Shown piece after piece: positions 45,391 through 58,400 of a stretch of 64,000 nt of DNA (positions within the stretch are counted from its first letter, which is position 1; the number at the start of each line of letters is the position of its first letter). The DNA comes from Trebouxia sp. TZW2008. Its lineage: Eukaryota > Chlorophyta > Trebouxiophyceae > Trebouxiales > Trebouxiaceae. Where the stretch lies: positions 62,001 through 126,000 of the forward strand of contig BDIU01000045.1 of the NCBI GenBank assembly GCA_002118135.1, given 5' to 3'. The notes beneath the pieces are model-generated. The model was not told the DNA's origin. It made no database searches and saw only the letters and a list, made by a program, of their open reading frames with translations. The translations under genes and the position numbers were made by a program.

Positions 45391-46487
45391 TCCTCGAGTG
45401 AATATATATTCTTCACATATCTTGTTCAGTCAAATTAACTTGATTTGATCCTCAGTTTTGCCTTGGATTTTTCATCATATTTGACAGCATGATGGGCTGT
45501 GCTAGTATGTCCATGTGTGAATTGAGTACAATAATCTTCAGTTTGTTGCTCCGCTTGATCAAACTGTTTTAGATCAAGGGTCTGAGCATGTCATGTGATA
45601 GCTGATGTTGCTGCAAATGCAGATAGGTCAGGTTGCTGCACTGAAAGCAAGTGAAGCTCAAAGTGTAACACGACATTGTTTGGACATCCTGAGCCCGCAT
45701 GCGCAAACCCGACCTGTGCATGACTTGTCATACATAATGAGAAGGCTCCTGACGGTCTCTCACCAATGACTGAATTTGGCAGTACATATTTGCCTCATGA
45801 CCATCTTGTCCATGGCCATCTTCAGCCTTTATGTTTGAGCAGGCCTGAAGATCCGAATCAGAAACTCTGGCTTGCAAATGCGCATGCGTCCATCTCTGCA
45901 AGTGAGAGTATTGCACAGAAGGAGCCAACTGCATGCAGCTGCAACCTGCTCGGCTGCATCCGCAACTGGAGCACAAACATTCAGAATCATCAGACTTGCG
46001 TTTACAGTGCCGAGGCTGGCATAAGGGTCTTAAGGTCAGCTGTTGATGTTGAAAAGGATGAAAGAGTACCAGCATATCGTCTGTGCTCTAAGTTGGTTGT
46101 CATTCATGATTCTACATGATCCAGCAGAAGTAGCTGTAATCAGTTCTACTGCTGCTGCTATCAGAGTCCGCAGAAGTAAGCCCAAACCATGTTTCCTGGT
46201 CTGTACAAATTGTACAAAGAGTAGATCGCAAGGCTGGCAATCATATGCTCTGCACAAGCTGCCGCGGCACCAGAGTTCACAGACGCTCCCTTCTCATCCC
46301 AAGCAAAACACACAGACACATCCCAAAAGTCTTGACACAATTTGCATACAGAGTACAGGCCCACAGGCATGAACAATAGTCAATCACCTAAATCGCCTAT
46401 TGGAGTTTTGCGGCATATGCATCAGCTTAGATGCGAGCGGTCTCGCAGGTATCCTCATGCCCAAGTGACCTTTGGGTTCCAAACTGC
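45391..46487. other. Convergent intergenic region, with repeat C copy 2
   Basis: 3' flanks of the preceding plus gene and the FUSC gene. Repeat C lies at 46408-46487, directly against the FUSC stop codon. Nothing else is supported. Confidence 0.45.
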
Positions 46488-49400
46488 CTATCGACCAAAC
46501 CACAAACGAAGCTGATTCCAGCTCCTTTGGCCGGCTTGCTGGCGAATCCATGGGTCATTGCAGGCTGACCGCGCAACCATGATGGCTTTGTCCAGTCCTT
46601 TGCTCATTGCAAAGAAGGCACTGAGGAAACGGACAGAGTCATCTGATGTCCTCAGGTGCAGGTAGGGGAAAGAGGGGTCATTCTTTTGCAGTGCTTGCTG
46701 GTACCTTGTGACTCTGCCCAAGTACACCTTCCTGATCTGTTGCCTGCAGACTGACACAAAAGTGTCGCTCTTGTTGTCAAGAACGAGAATCGTTGTCAAG
46801 GTCTGCTAGTTGAAAGCTCTGGCAGCACTGCATGCGTCTTACACTAGCCCCCGCCAGCAGCATGCAATGCTGTCAAACTTCCCAGATTGAGAGTGCTGGA
46901 TATGCAGTTTACACGCCTGACATGCTGTCAACATCATCATGAAACAGACTCTGCATAGCAGCCTGTCTGCCTGCTGTTTGACTACGATTGATTTCTCAGT
47001 CATTGCAAGCAAGGTATCCCACATATGTGTGCATATCACTGAAAGCACACCGTCAGGCATGATGCAGCCAGCTTGTATCTCTGTGATGTTCCCAAGCCTA
47101 TATGCTGCAAATCTATGCATGGTCACTTGGCCGCTCATGTGGCACAACATGCAAGTACAAAAGTCAGGCTGGATGGCAGCACACCTTTGGGCTTCAAGCT
47201 CCTCTATAGCAATCTCTAGCTCTTTGATTGAGCCCTTCTCAGTCTGAGGGTCTTCTGACAGGATGCTGTGCACCAGCTTGCCAATGTGCGTCACATGGGC
47301 AAACATGGGCCTGAGGGCTTCGTCCAGCGGCCCTGACAGCACATTCACAAAAGGAGACCCGCTGTAGTGGCCGCTGATGACGGGGCGCTGCAACAGCATC
47401 AGCTCCTGCGCAGCCAGCCTGTCCAGCAATACCTGCGGGTCATTCATCAGCGTGAAATTGAGCATGCCCACCTTTTCATCATGACCGTACCTGGACAGTA
47501 GGCTAGGGAAACAATGCTTGGGTCAGCACATAGTACAACATAGTCTGGGTCATCTGCTAAGGTTCAGGGTCAAGTAGTTCCGGCATGTCACGTAAGAGGT
47601 GTTTATGAGCCATGCATTCTGACGTCAGGGATGATGTAGATAGTCAGGACAACGTGCTTTGAACAGTGAGTTTGTGCCAATACGGGCCCCTGTGCTACCC
47701 ATGAAGCAGAAAAATGCCATGCAATGCGTCATGACAAGCTTCCACCTGCACGTTTCATGACGCAGTGTGCAGTCTGAGCTCCAAGAACAAGGTACAAACC
47801 AGCTGCTGTAGAGTAAAATGCACAGCGCAAAAAGCAAACGCGTGTTAGAAGCAGGAGCTAGGGATGCAACATTGGAACTGTGAACAGGCGCAGATATAGA
47901 TCAGAAGCAGAAGGCAGGGGGCAAGAACAGAAGTAGAAGAAATGTAGGCGTGATCAGGGACAGGAAAGTGAAAAGAAAGCCAATCAGCCAGAGTGTCTGT
48001 TGGCAGGCACACCTGCATAGCCCTGACCAGCTTGTTGACAATAGGAGGCATGACCAGCACCCCCCGCTTCCACATCACTGCCTCTGCTATCAAGGAAATC
48101 TGCACTCGCCCTGCAGGTCAGAAGGCTACTATAGTTCCAGTGAAAAGTATGCCTGGCTTGCAGTTGACAGTGTCAATTACAGGGGCATGACCAGAACCCC
48201 CCGCTTCCACATCACTGCCTCTGCTATCCAGGAGATCTGCACCGGCCCTGCAGGTCACAAGGCTACTGCAGTTCCAGTGAAAAGTATGCCTGGCTTGCAG
48301 TCGACAGTGTTGACTACAGGGGGCATGAACAGCACTCCCCGCTTCCGCATCACTGCCTCTGCTATCAAGGAGATCTGCAGTCGCCCTGCAAGTCACAGGC
48401 TACTGTTGTTCCAAAAGAAAGCCACAGTCTGATTGCAGGCAGTGTGGGTGACGTGGAAAACAAACAAATGGTAAATCTACAGAATTTTGTTGACTTCTTT
48501 GCGTGGACAAGCATTGCTACTATACCACCCAGACCCCACTGTTAGCATGACTGGTTTGCAGTGGGCTCCCCAACCTTACAAGGACCATTGTCCAATGACA
48601 CTTTGCCAGATGTTGCATGCAAGATGTATAATTGGCTCTGAGCTATGCAGTCAAACATCTCTCTACTCAACAGTCTTGGCTGGCAAAACAAATTGTCATC
48701 AAGGTTTTGCGTCATAGTTGTCGCTTTCCTTTTGCAGCATTAGTTGCTTTTGCCTCTTTGCAAGTAAGCAGCTTGCAGCCCCAACACAGTTTATTGGATG
48801 CGTCCATGGGTCATGATCTGCAAAGAGTTGGGAAATTCTCAAACATGTTCTTGGCAGGAGCAGAATGGCAGTTCAGACTACATACAGCACCAGAAGCGGC
48901 TGGAAGACTTACCTATAGGAGCCGCAACTTTAGCTTCCAAGGCATCCTCCTCTAGGCGGGACAGCCCCCTCAGCTGCTGCTCAGCTTCCCTATCCAATCC
49001 TGCAGCTGCCGCCTCCATTTCACTTGCCTCAAACTCCAGCTTAGCCTGACCCTGACCCCCACCCCCTTCAACCCCCCACCCTGACCCTGCTATCTCTGTA
49101 CCTGGCCCTGTCAAGTGTTCCTGCCCTCGAAGAAGAGGTTTGCCTGGCAACTGTTCCTTGCCTTGTTCTGCCTGCTGCCTGTTGTGCTTGTCAGCTTGTA
49201 TTCCTGTGGCAGCGTCTGGCGGCTGCAGCAGCACGGGCTGTGAGCCTGTCCCAGGCAGTTGCCTTTCAGCTGGGCTTGACTGCCCATTGGGTGTGGACAG
49301 GTGCCCATTAGGCGAAGGGGACTGGGCCAAGGGATGGGCAACTGACTGTTGATACGGTGCACTGTCTTCAGCTGGATGCTGCTGACCAGTGTGCAGCTGG

Positions 49401-52400
49401 TGATCATGCATCTGCTGTGGGTCCTCATCCTGACTTTGAGTGGAGAAGGCCTCTGGTAGCTGTGAGCTGCGCTGTATTTCAAGCTCCACTTGCTCCCAGC
49501 CACCTGAGCAAAGACGACGACACAGCTTTAATACAAGGCGCTATGTAATGCAAAGCCTCACTCCAACTTGACCTGCAAAGACTGTCAAATGTTGACACTT
49601 GCTGATGCCAAACAAGGTGCAGCAAAAGTACAAGTTAGCTGCACTGTTGCAAAGATGTCAATGGGGTTAATGCAAGTCCATCTGCATGCATGGAGCCTCA
49701 GGAGCTCATATGAAATCCACCTGGCGGGAGGCCATTGTCTTGATGAGACCCATGGACGGCAGAAGCATGCCTCATGCCTGAACAACAAGCATATTAGGGA
49801 CAGCACACAGTCTGGCGTGCATTAGGGCCAAGAGGACTGCATCACTTTACCTGGTGGCAGGCGATTGTCTTGGTGTGGCACATGACGTGAGGCAGAAGCA
49901 TGCCTCGAGGCTGCTGAGGCACGCCTGAGGTTCTGCCTGGCACTCCAAGACAGCGAGGAGTTCTGTTTCTGCAGAGGGGCACTGTTATGCGAGCCTGCAT
50001 CCGGCGTTTGGGCTGCGCCATTGCCAAGCTGTGCAGCCTGTGCACCTGACTCTGCCAAGACAGCGCTGAAGCGCTTGAATTCTCTGCCTTGTTCCTGCAG
50101 AGTCACAGCAGACGTCTAGCAGACCTATTCAGCGTCTGAGCATTACTGCCATCAAGCTGTGCAGGTTGTGGACTCTGCCAAGACAATGCTGAAGGGCCTG
50201 TGTTCTCTGCCTTGTTCCTGCACAGTCACAGAAAGAGTCTAGCAACCACTTCCAGCAAAACAGCAAACATAGCCAGCAACCAGCAAATGTATGCAGCAAA
50301 AATGACATGTAAGCATGTTTGTCAATGCATTAGTAGTATGATCACTGGGCTAAAACCAGACGGAAAGTCCTGCTTGAAAATGATTTGTCATCAGCTGCAG
50401 GCATAGCTCATCCAGAGCAGATTGTTGAGCACTGCAAAATCGTTGGACAGCCAATCATTGAGCAATGCAAATCAAATGCACAAATTGTATGCTACACCCG
50501 CTCACAAAGTTTGCCAGGCTGCAAGCTTGTCACCGTCATGCATCAAATTGTTGCATGTACCATGCTGACCAGTGACAAGAGCCACAGCCTGACTGTGTGT
50601 GCATCTGCAAAATCTGTGCAGCAAACAAGAGCAGCAAGATAACCATACCGAGGCAGGCATGCAGGACAGCTTAAGCTCCTCATAGAAGATGTCATAGTTA
50701 CGCTCCATCAGCAAGGTAGCATCGCTGAAGGCTTTGCCCAGGGTCTCTAGGGATGCACTTGACACATACCTGCAGCCCAAGAGTGGTAAAGTAAGCTGTG
50801 AATGTGAGAGTGAGAGTAACTGCCTGAGCGTGAAGATGCATGATGGGAAGTATCGATGTAAAAGGCAAGAGGAAAAGGGTAATGCAGTCATGATGTGTTG
50901 TACTGGTCAAGCTCGTACCTATGGCATGTTGCAATGCTGATGCAGCTGTGACCAGGGAGAAAGATGCAACACGCATTCCAGCTGGATTGTTCACGGCACA
51001 TGCCCAGAACGATTCCTGCACACTGACATGCTTCCAGAAAGACGTATACTTGCACTGCATGATTTGACGCTCCTGTCAATGCGTTTATGCTAATGCATAT
51101 GCCAAAGAGCTCACGCTCGCACATGTGCTATTGCACAGACTGCACTTACCCAGACATTGTGCTTTCTATGCAATCATTGCAGATGTGCCAGGATCTTACC
51201 ATGGCAGGATGAGGTCCAGCAGTAGAACAACCACCACACCAATGGCTATGTCCACCAGCCGGTCATAGAAGATGCGCACAGTGCCGGTGAAGTGCGGGAC
51301 GCCAGGCCGGAACTGGCACAGGATGATGGAGTAAGCGGTGATGAGCATCAGGAAGACTGCGTATTTGAAGGTGGACAGGGCAAAGTGGGCTGCCACAAAG
51401 GTGAAGAGGCACACAAAGACCATGACAGCGTAGGCATTGCTGGCCACAGGAGCCCCCAGCATGATCAAATAGCCTGCAGTAGTGTAACAGTGCGGCGTCA
51501 GCAGCAACTAGTCTGCTTACGGGGCAAAGGGGGCTGCCACAAAGGCGAATAGGCACACAAGCACCATGACGGCATACGGCTTGCTAGCCACAGGGGCGCC
51601 CAGCATGATCAGATAGCCTGCAATCACATGACACTAGATCTAGAGTGTCGGCAGCATCTGCCCAACTGATGTACAGTAACTTCTGTTTGTAAAAAATACT
51701 TGATGTAAGGATGTTGCCACTTTAAGGACAGCGTAATTGGTAAGCAATTCCTGCATTCTGACTGCAATGGTACCTCACAGTACATTTTAGGCACAATTGG
51801 GAGCCAAAGCAGATGTTACAAAGAGAAGTCACTGTGCAACAGAAGCGAAAAGGACAAGATTTGTGGCATCATTGGCTTCAAGACTTCATGTAGCAGCAAG
51901 GTCAGCAAGCATGTATGGGATCAACAGCAATGGAAGCAGAGTACGAAAAGTATCAACAAGCTTACCATATACACCACCCACTACTGAGGCCACAATACGC
52001 AGCACCCCTTTGCTGAGGGTGGTGTCCACCTTCTGGCTGCACACGATGATGACTGTCAGCACCAGGTACAGCGGCCGCCACTGCTGGATGGCGGGGAAGT
52101 CAGCAGACAGGGAAAGGCACACCGCCATGACTGCTGAGGTGCCAAACCAGAACTTCACACCATACTGCAGGTAGCGGTTGCACCTGCACTGTGAAGAGAT
52201 TTTGCAAGATCATGCTGTGACAGGCAGGCGTTTGCGAGGCTGTATGCGCGTTATGTTGGCTAGCGATGTTTGAATGGAGTCTTCTACACAAAATTGTGAC
52301 AGATCCAGCTGCAGGTCACTTGCTTGACATTTAGGCATGAGTATAGAAATAGGTGAGACCTGCTTGACTCATTGACTGAGAGATCAAACCCAGGTTGATA

Positions 52401-55400
52401 ATCATGACACTGCTGGCGCTCAGCATGTTGCAACAGACCGCTGCAGGTTACGACTTTTGCTGTAGGACACCAACTTGCACACAGAGAGCAAGGAGGACAT
52501 TGCGCACAACACACTAGGCAGTATCACATCAGACAGCTGCCACCTCAACCTTGTTTTTTTGGTATTTTGGCTGATGAGGTCGCTGCCGTACAGCAGGCCA
52601 CCTTTTGCTTTCAGCACTGCCAAGAGCTCTGTGCAAGGCAGTGTTGTCAGCTGGCGTAGGACGGAAAGCATAGAAAAGTGTGAAGCATCTGTACAGCAGC
52701 TTCTGTAAGCAAGACGGCCCAACTTCTGACCTGATGTTGCGCCAGAGCGTCTGGCGTGAGGAGCACATCTGAGGCAGCCAGTGGCGGAAAGCCGCCCACC
52801 ACACCAGGAAGGAGGCAGAGCCCAGCAGGAACTTGATGAGGGGTATCATCCAGGCTGTATCCTCCTTCACATGCTGCCAGAAACTCTGCATGGACCCTGA
52901 TGCACAGGCGAATTCTGCTTCAGCTTTGAATAGTATCTATTGTCTTCATGCTTTCCAGCACATGTGCTGAGTGTGTGTGTGCCGCAGGTGTTGTCTTGCT
53001 AGGCTGGCGTGTTCATGGCGTTACAATAAGGACTGCTTCAGCTTTGTTTGATGCTGCATATACGGCTGATGGCTGACGGGTCATTACACTGCAGGTGGAC
53101 AGTGTGAGTGCAGAATCTTATCAGCAGGTCTAATGAAGTGAGGTTGACAGCCACCAAAGCGCTCTTAGCAAGGCTAAGTCAATTTGGCTAGAATGGAGTT
53201 GCAGCAGTTGGCAAGTGCTAGTGCTTGAACACACAAATGCAGAGCAAACGATGTGTTGCAGCATGGCACACCTGATTGCTTCTTGGAGTCCTGGCCGTCC
53301 TTTTGGGGTGCTCCAATGACTGGCAGAGTGTTATAGCTGTTGGTGGCAAACAGATACTTCTGGCTACCTGCGCAGCACAGCACACCCTGATACACCACAG
53401 CTGCCAGCAGGACTGCCCCCCACACTACAACATCCTGAACACCTAGCACACTATCTGCTGACATTTGGCATGGCAGTACCAACATGGCTTCACGCCAACA
53501 CACCTTGCAGAAGCAACCAGACACAAGCTGCAACTCTTGAAGTCAATTGCAGCATTACCCTTGACCATGCTGAAGTGAAACCCATCTCACCTTTCCAGGC
53601 ACAGTCATCAGACTCGTGCAGGTTCTTGAGTGCCTCACGCACAGGCATGAGGATGGCATTGTGCACCCTGAGCTTGCGGCTGGAGTGTGTGCTGGGGTCC
53701 AGGCCCTGCAGGTGGGGGTGGTGCCTTGTAGACAGCGCTGCTGCCACTGCACGGTCCACGTTTGTCACAGCCTCCATAATTCCAGTGGTCAGGGTGGCTA
53801 TGTACAGGATGGCTCGCACCTGCACCAACATCAGCAGTCATTCAAGTAATGCAAGGAAGTACTTGATGCACTGCAGGTGGGGATGGTGCCTGGTCGACAA
53901 GGCAGCTGCCACTGCACGGTCCACTGTGATCACAGCATCCATGATGCCTGTGGTCAGCGTGGCAATGCACAGGATGGCTTGCACCTGCAACCCCAACAGT
54001 AGTGCCTTGAAAAGGGTTGTGTTGTTTGCACAACACGGCCATTTGCACTACCTGCGTAGGCATCTGCAAGTGGTCCTTAGCAAACACCTTGCTCCTGTGA
54101 CGTCATGAGCATGACTGCAGGTGCTGCTGTGTGAAGGACATGTTGGGCACATGCATCTGAATGCTGTCTTCACAGCTGTCACAACCGAAAGAAAGGTGGC
54201 ACCAATGATGCTAGCAGGCCAGCAAATGTTTAGGCCATTTGCCCCAGCTCGGCATCTAAACACCAAACCAAAAGCACCCACACAACATGCTGTGGCATCA
54301 CAAGCCCAAGGCCTGACAGACAACAAGCTGTCAACGATTGTACAGCTTGCAGTTGCCCACTGTGAAGTCAGCATGAATTCAAGTCTGGGCAAAGAGGCTA
54401 TCATGGCATACACCATTGGCAGGCCTGCTTGAGCTTGGGGAAGCAAGCACAAAGAATAATGCCTGATGACAAGCCCGTGTCCTGGCAAACGGTAGGATGT
54501 CATGAGTTGTATCACTACTGCAGGGTGCACAGGCAACTTTGGGGAGGCAGCCTACCAGGGTATCAGGGCGCAGGGCATTGTCAGGCTCAGTCTCCTTCAG
54601 CTTGCCAAAGTATTGCTTCATGGTGATGTGGATCTGAGCAGCCAGCTCGTGCTCCAGAACAGACCACGCAGACTCAAAGGACACATGTTTTGGCTGCATG
54701 CAAAGAAAGGATGTCACAGCAGCTACAGCTGTGAACAGCACGAGCTTGGCAGCACTGACGTTGCATAATAGGTGTAGCAAGGAGAAACTGTAGGTTGGGC
54801 CTCAAGCCCATTGCTTTTGCCAAGGCTTTCAGTGTGATGGTCAGCAGGCGGCATGGTGAAAGACATTGCTGATGCATATATGAAAGCCAAGTAGTCTTGT
54901 TATGGGCATGGAGTCAAAGGCAAATCTGGTGAATGCCGTATGTACCTTCACACCAGTTGCAGGCAAGGCAAAGCAGCATGACGTGTGTTCTCAGCATGGC
55001 AGCGACTGAGACATCAATATGCGTCTGCTTGCTTATAGTAAGCCTCGTGTGCAACAAGCCTAACAACATGCAGCGGCGGCAACCAGGGCAGCTGGACAGC
55101 AGCTTGGCTTGGCGCAGCGTGCAAGACAGCACAGACTGACCGGAGTGTGACCAGTGGCAAGGCGAATGTTCTTGGCCAGCACAGCTGCAGCCGCTGCCAC
55201 CTGGGCATGCAGCAGCCTGAACACTGGCAGCACGTTGCTCCCCAAAACAGCTAAAACATCTGAGTCCCGGAGCAGCGGCCCACTCTCTGCAACAGAACAC
55301 ACAGAAACCTGAAAGCTGAGTACATACAAGCTGTCGTCGTTGCCTTGTGGCACGCTTGCTGCATCAAAATTCAGACAAATCAGCAAGAGCAGGCGATGCT

Positions 55401-58400
55401 GAGATGCCGCAGCACCAATGCTGACATCCATGCTGGTAATGTCATGCACAGGTGGCAACCACAGCAGCAGAGCAGGCAGTGGCCATGCCGTGGGACGATT
55501 TCCTGGCTGGATCTTCAAAGTTCACAGAAGCTGATTGCTGCTGCTGTGGAAGTTTGATGCAGCTTAGGGAACCCCATCTCGAAATGTATGCTGGACTCCC
55601 GAGTGCAGTTGCAATGTTGAACATTAGTATGGACAAGAACATTGAAGTACAAGCGCATGCACAAGAGCGTACCATGCCCTTCCAAGACTGACTCAAGGGC
55701 TGAGGTCTGCAGCACCACGTCCTTGAGCGCGTCCAGCACGGGCTTCCACTTTGCGAGGCTGACGCGATGGCGCATCAGCCAGGGAGGCTCCATAGAAGCC
55801 TGCATGCAATTGATGCAATGAAGTGCATACTGAGATTGAACAATGCATCTGGTGGTGATTGAGGACAAGACCATGACTGGCAAGCATATTCGTAGGACAT
55901 GTTCCTCTCAGCAGTATAGCTATGACTGAAACCAGGCAGGCTCATACAGCTGTGCTAGAGTGCTTAGCCTAATGGATTAGTTGAATAGATCCAAGCCTCT
56001 GCCCTGCTCTGTATCAAACACAGTTCTGACAGACATCATCATCTTTGCAACACACTGCCCACCCAGATTGATGCATTTCATGCAACTGCACTATTGGTGC
56101 TCGACAGTACAAGTGTCACAGCGCACATTCTGTAACAAGGCTGCAGCCTTGGTGAACATGGGCCGGATGGATGCTGCTGCTGGGACAGGCTGCTGCTTGC
56201 GTGCTGCTCCCTGCTCGTCTTCCTCCTGATCATCTGTGTGAGTGCGCCGCAAAAAGTTCCTGCAGGCCACAGCTGTGGTGAGCAAAGCGACTGACCAACA
56301 GCAGCTTAAGATTTGCACATGCGCTGATGCATACTGACAGCAATCTAAACAAACAGGTTGCAAAATGGCGTGTGGTTTTACTGCCTTTTACAGTCATCAA
56401 CTCTTCAACTAGACAGGAGGAGATGTCATGAAATGCATCTGCTGAGCACATTGCAAGCCAATAAACATCTGCTTGCCTGTCACAATCAGAAATTGTCATG
56501 GCAGATCAACACCATATCAGATCCAGCTCAAGATTGTAAGCTGCCGAGCACGTGAGCATGCAGAAGTATGCATTGTAGTAAACACATTTGTAGCAGATGT
56601 GCTCACATGTAGTCCATCTCGGTGACCTTCTCAGCATCAAACTCCATCTGGTCTTGCAAAGCTTTGCGGGTTGCCATGATACGGCGCTCTGCTTCTTGCA
56701 CATTTGGACAACCCTGCAGACGCAGTTTGCAATATTCCAGCCATTGCAGCATTGTTGGACACCAATTTGATAGGGAGTCATGCACCCTCATCCAGCATGC
56801 CAGTGTGTGATGTGTGTGGCAAATTTGCATGCTTGTTGAGCAGTGTCTGCAATGGCACTGAAGCACAGGAGTTGGGTCTGCACTTGGTGCCATGTGAGGC
56901 ACCACTGTATTTGTGTAGTAGCAACGCAACCTGGTCTGTCACTCAATGTGACATGAAACATCAAGTGTAGTTGCAATGAGTATGCTTAGCAGCAAGACCT
57001 CAACAAACATCAGGTGCTTACTGGCTCAGGGGGAAATATGCGGCTGGCATAGCCTGAAATGGAGTGGCCACAAGTCTGGATGATGTCAGCAAGCACATTC
57101 CTGAGCTCATCTGTGGCCAAGCTGGGTAGCAAAACAGTGCCTCCTATCAGGCAACCCATTGCTGCAATCAGCCCAATGATGATCTGGTTGGCAATGACCT
57201 GCATGACATGCCACACTGGTGGCAAGTATGCACAGCTCGTGAGAGCAGCAGCGTTGCAATTGGTCTGATCAGAAGCTGTTTGATAGTGCTTTGTGCATTG
57301 AAGACTAAAGCTGCCCAGGCATATGCATAGACAGTGTAATCCAGTAGACCTTCTAGTGCACAAAGGGATGGATGCTGATTTGGGTTATACACTGCGCAAG
57401 GTAGCATGTCAGGCTGAGTCCTGGCCACAAATATGTATGGAGACAATCACTCATGCATGCAACACTTTGCACTGCGTATAGTGCCGTGCCCTCGCACATG
57501 CTTGACAATATGAGCAACCAAAACTCACTGACTCCCACGCGTTGTAATGATGCACAAGGTGCACAGGGCACTGCAAGCTGCAAGCTGCAGGGCCTCAAAG
57601 CAAGAGACTCATAGCATGTACCTGGCGCCATAGAATATGAGCTGGCCAAGCAGTCTCGCCAACCAAGATGGAGATGCAGTAGCCCAAGGTGGTCAAGATG
57701 CCAGAGCCAGGGTCAGACTTGGTGCGCAGGATGGAAAAGAAGGCCACTCCCAGGGCAGTGAACAGGCACAAGGCCGTGACGTACGCATTGCCACAAGCCC
57801 GCGCAAGACTGATCTGCATGACGACGCAATGCCTTGCTAGAGAAGAAAGGCAACCCCCAGGGCAATAGACAGGCACAAGGCCGTGACGTGTTGCATTGCA
57901 ATCAATTTTGCATAAGACTGATCTGCATGACACACAGGGGCACAAGGCGGGTACCAATGACAAGGTACATATTTCTCAGGCATTGCTGATGCATTTGCAT
58001 TTGGCAGCCATGGCTGCACCATGTAGAGTCCACAGCAGGTGTGGTTCATCAGGTCAGAAATGCTGCAAGCACAGCCAGAGAACTTCAGGCAAGCTTTGAT
58101 GTAATGCTCATGGAAGCGCATGCTGTACATGCCATGCAGCAAAAGCCTGCTGACGAGAAATCTTGTATCATGACAAGAACTTACAGTGAAGCCTGCGCAT
58201 ATGCTCCCAACCCACCAGGCTCCTGGTATGACCACCATGGCTTTAAGCCTGCTGCCCAAATGCCCATTTTGCGCAACCATCACCATGCCGACAGAATAGA
58301 AGACGGTGGCAAGGCATGAGTTTGCAAAGGCCAGGCGCGGGACCACTGCCCAGAGCGCTGTGACAAGCTGCCCTGCAAATCAACAAAAGGCTTGAGTTAG

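Noticed and set aside
51515..51620. FUSC exon 15 copy as a normal mutually exclusive exon
   Set aside because: It covers only the first third of exon 15 and its length would break the frame, so it cannot replace exon 15.
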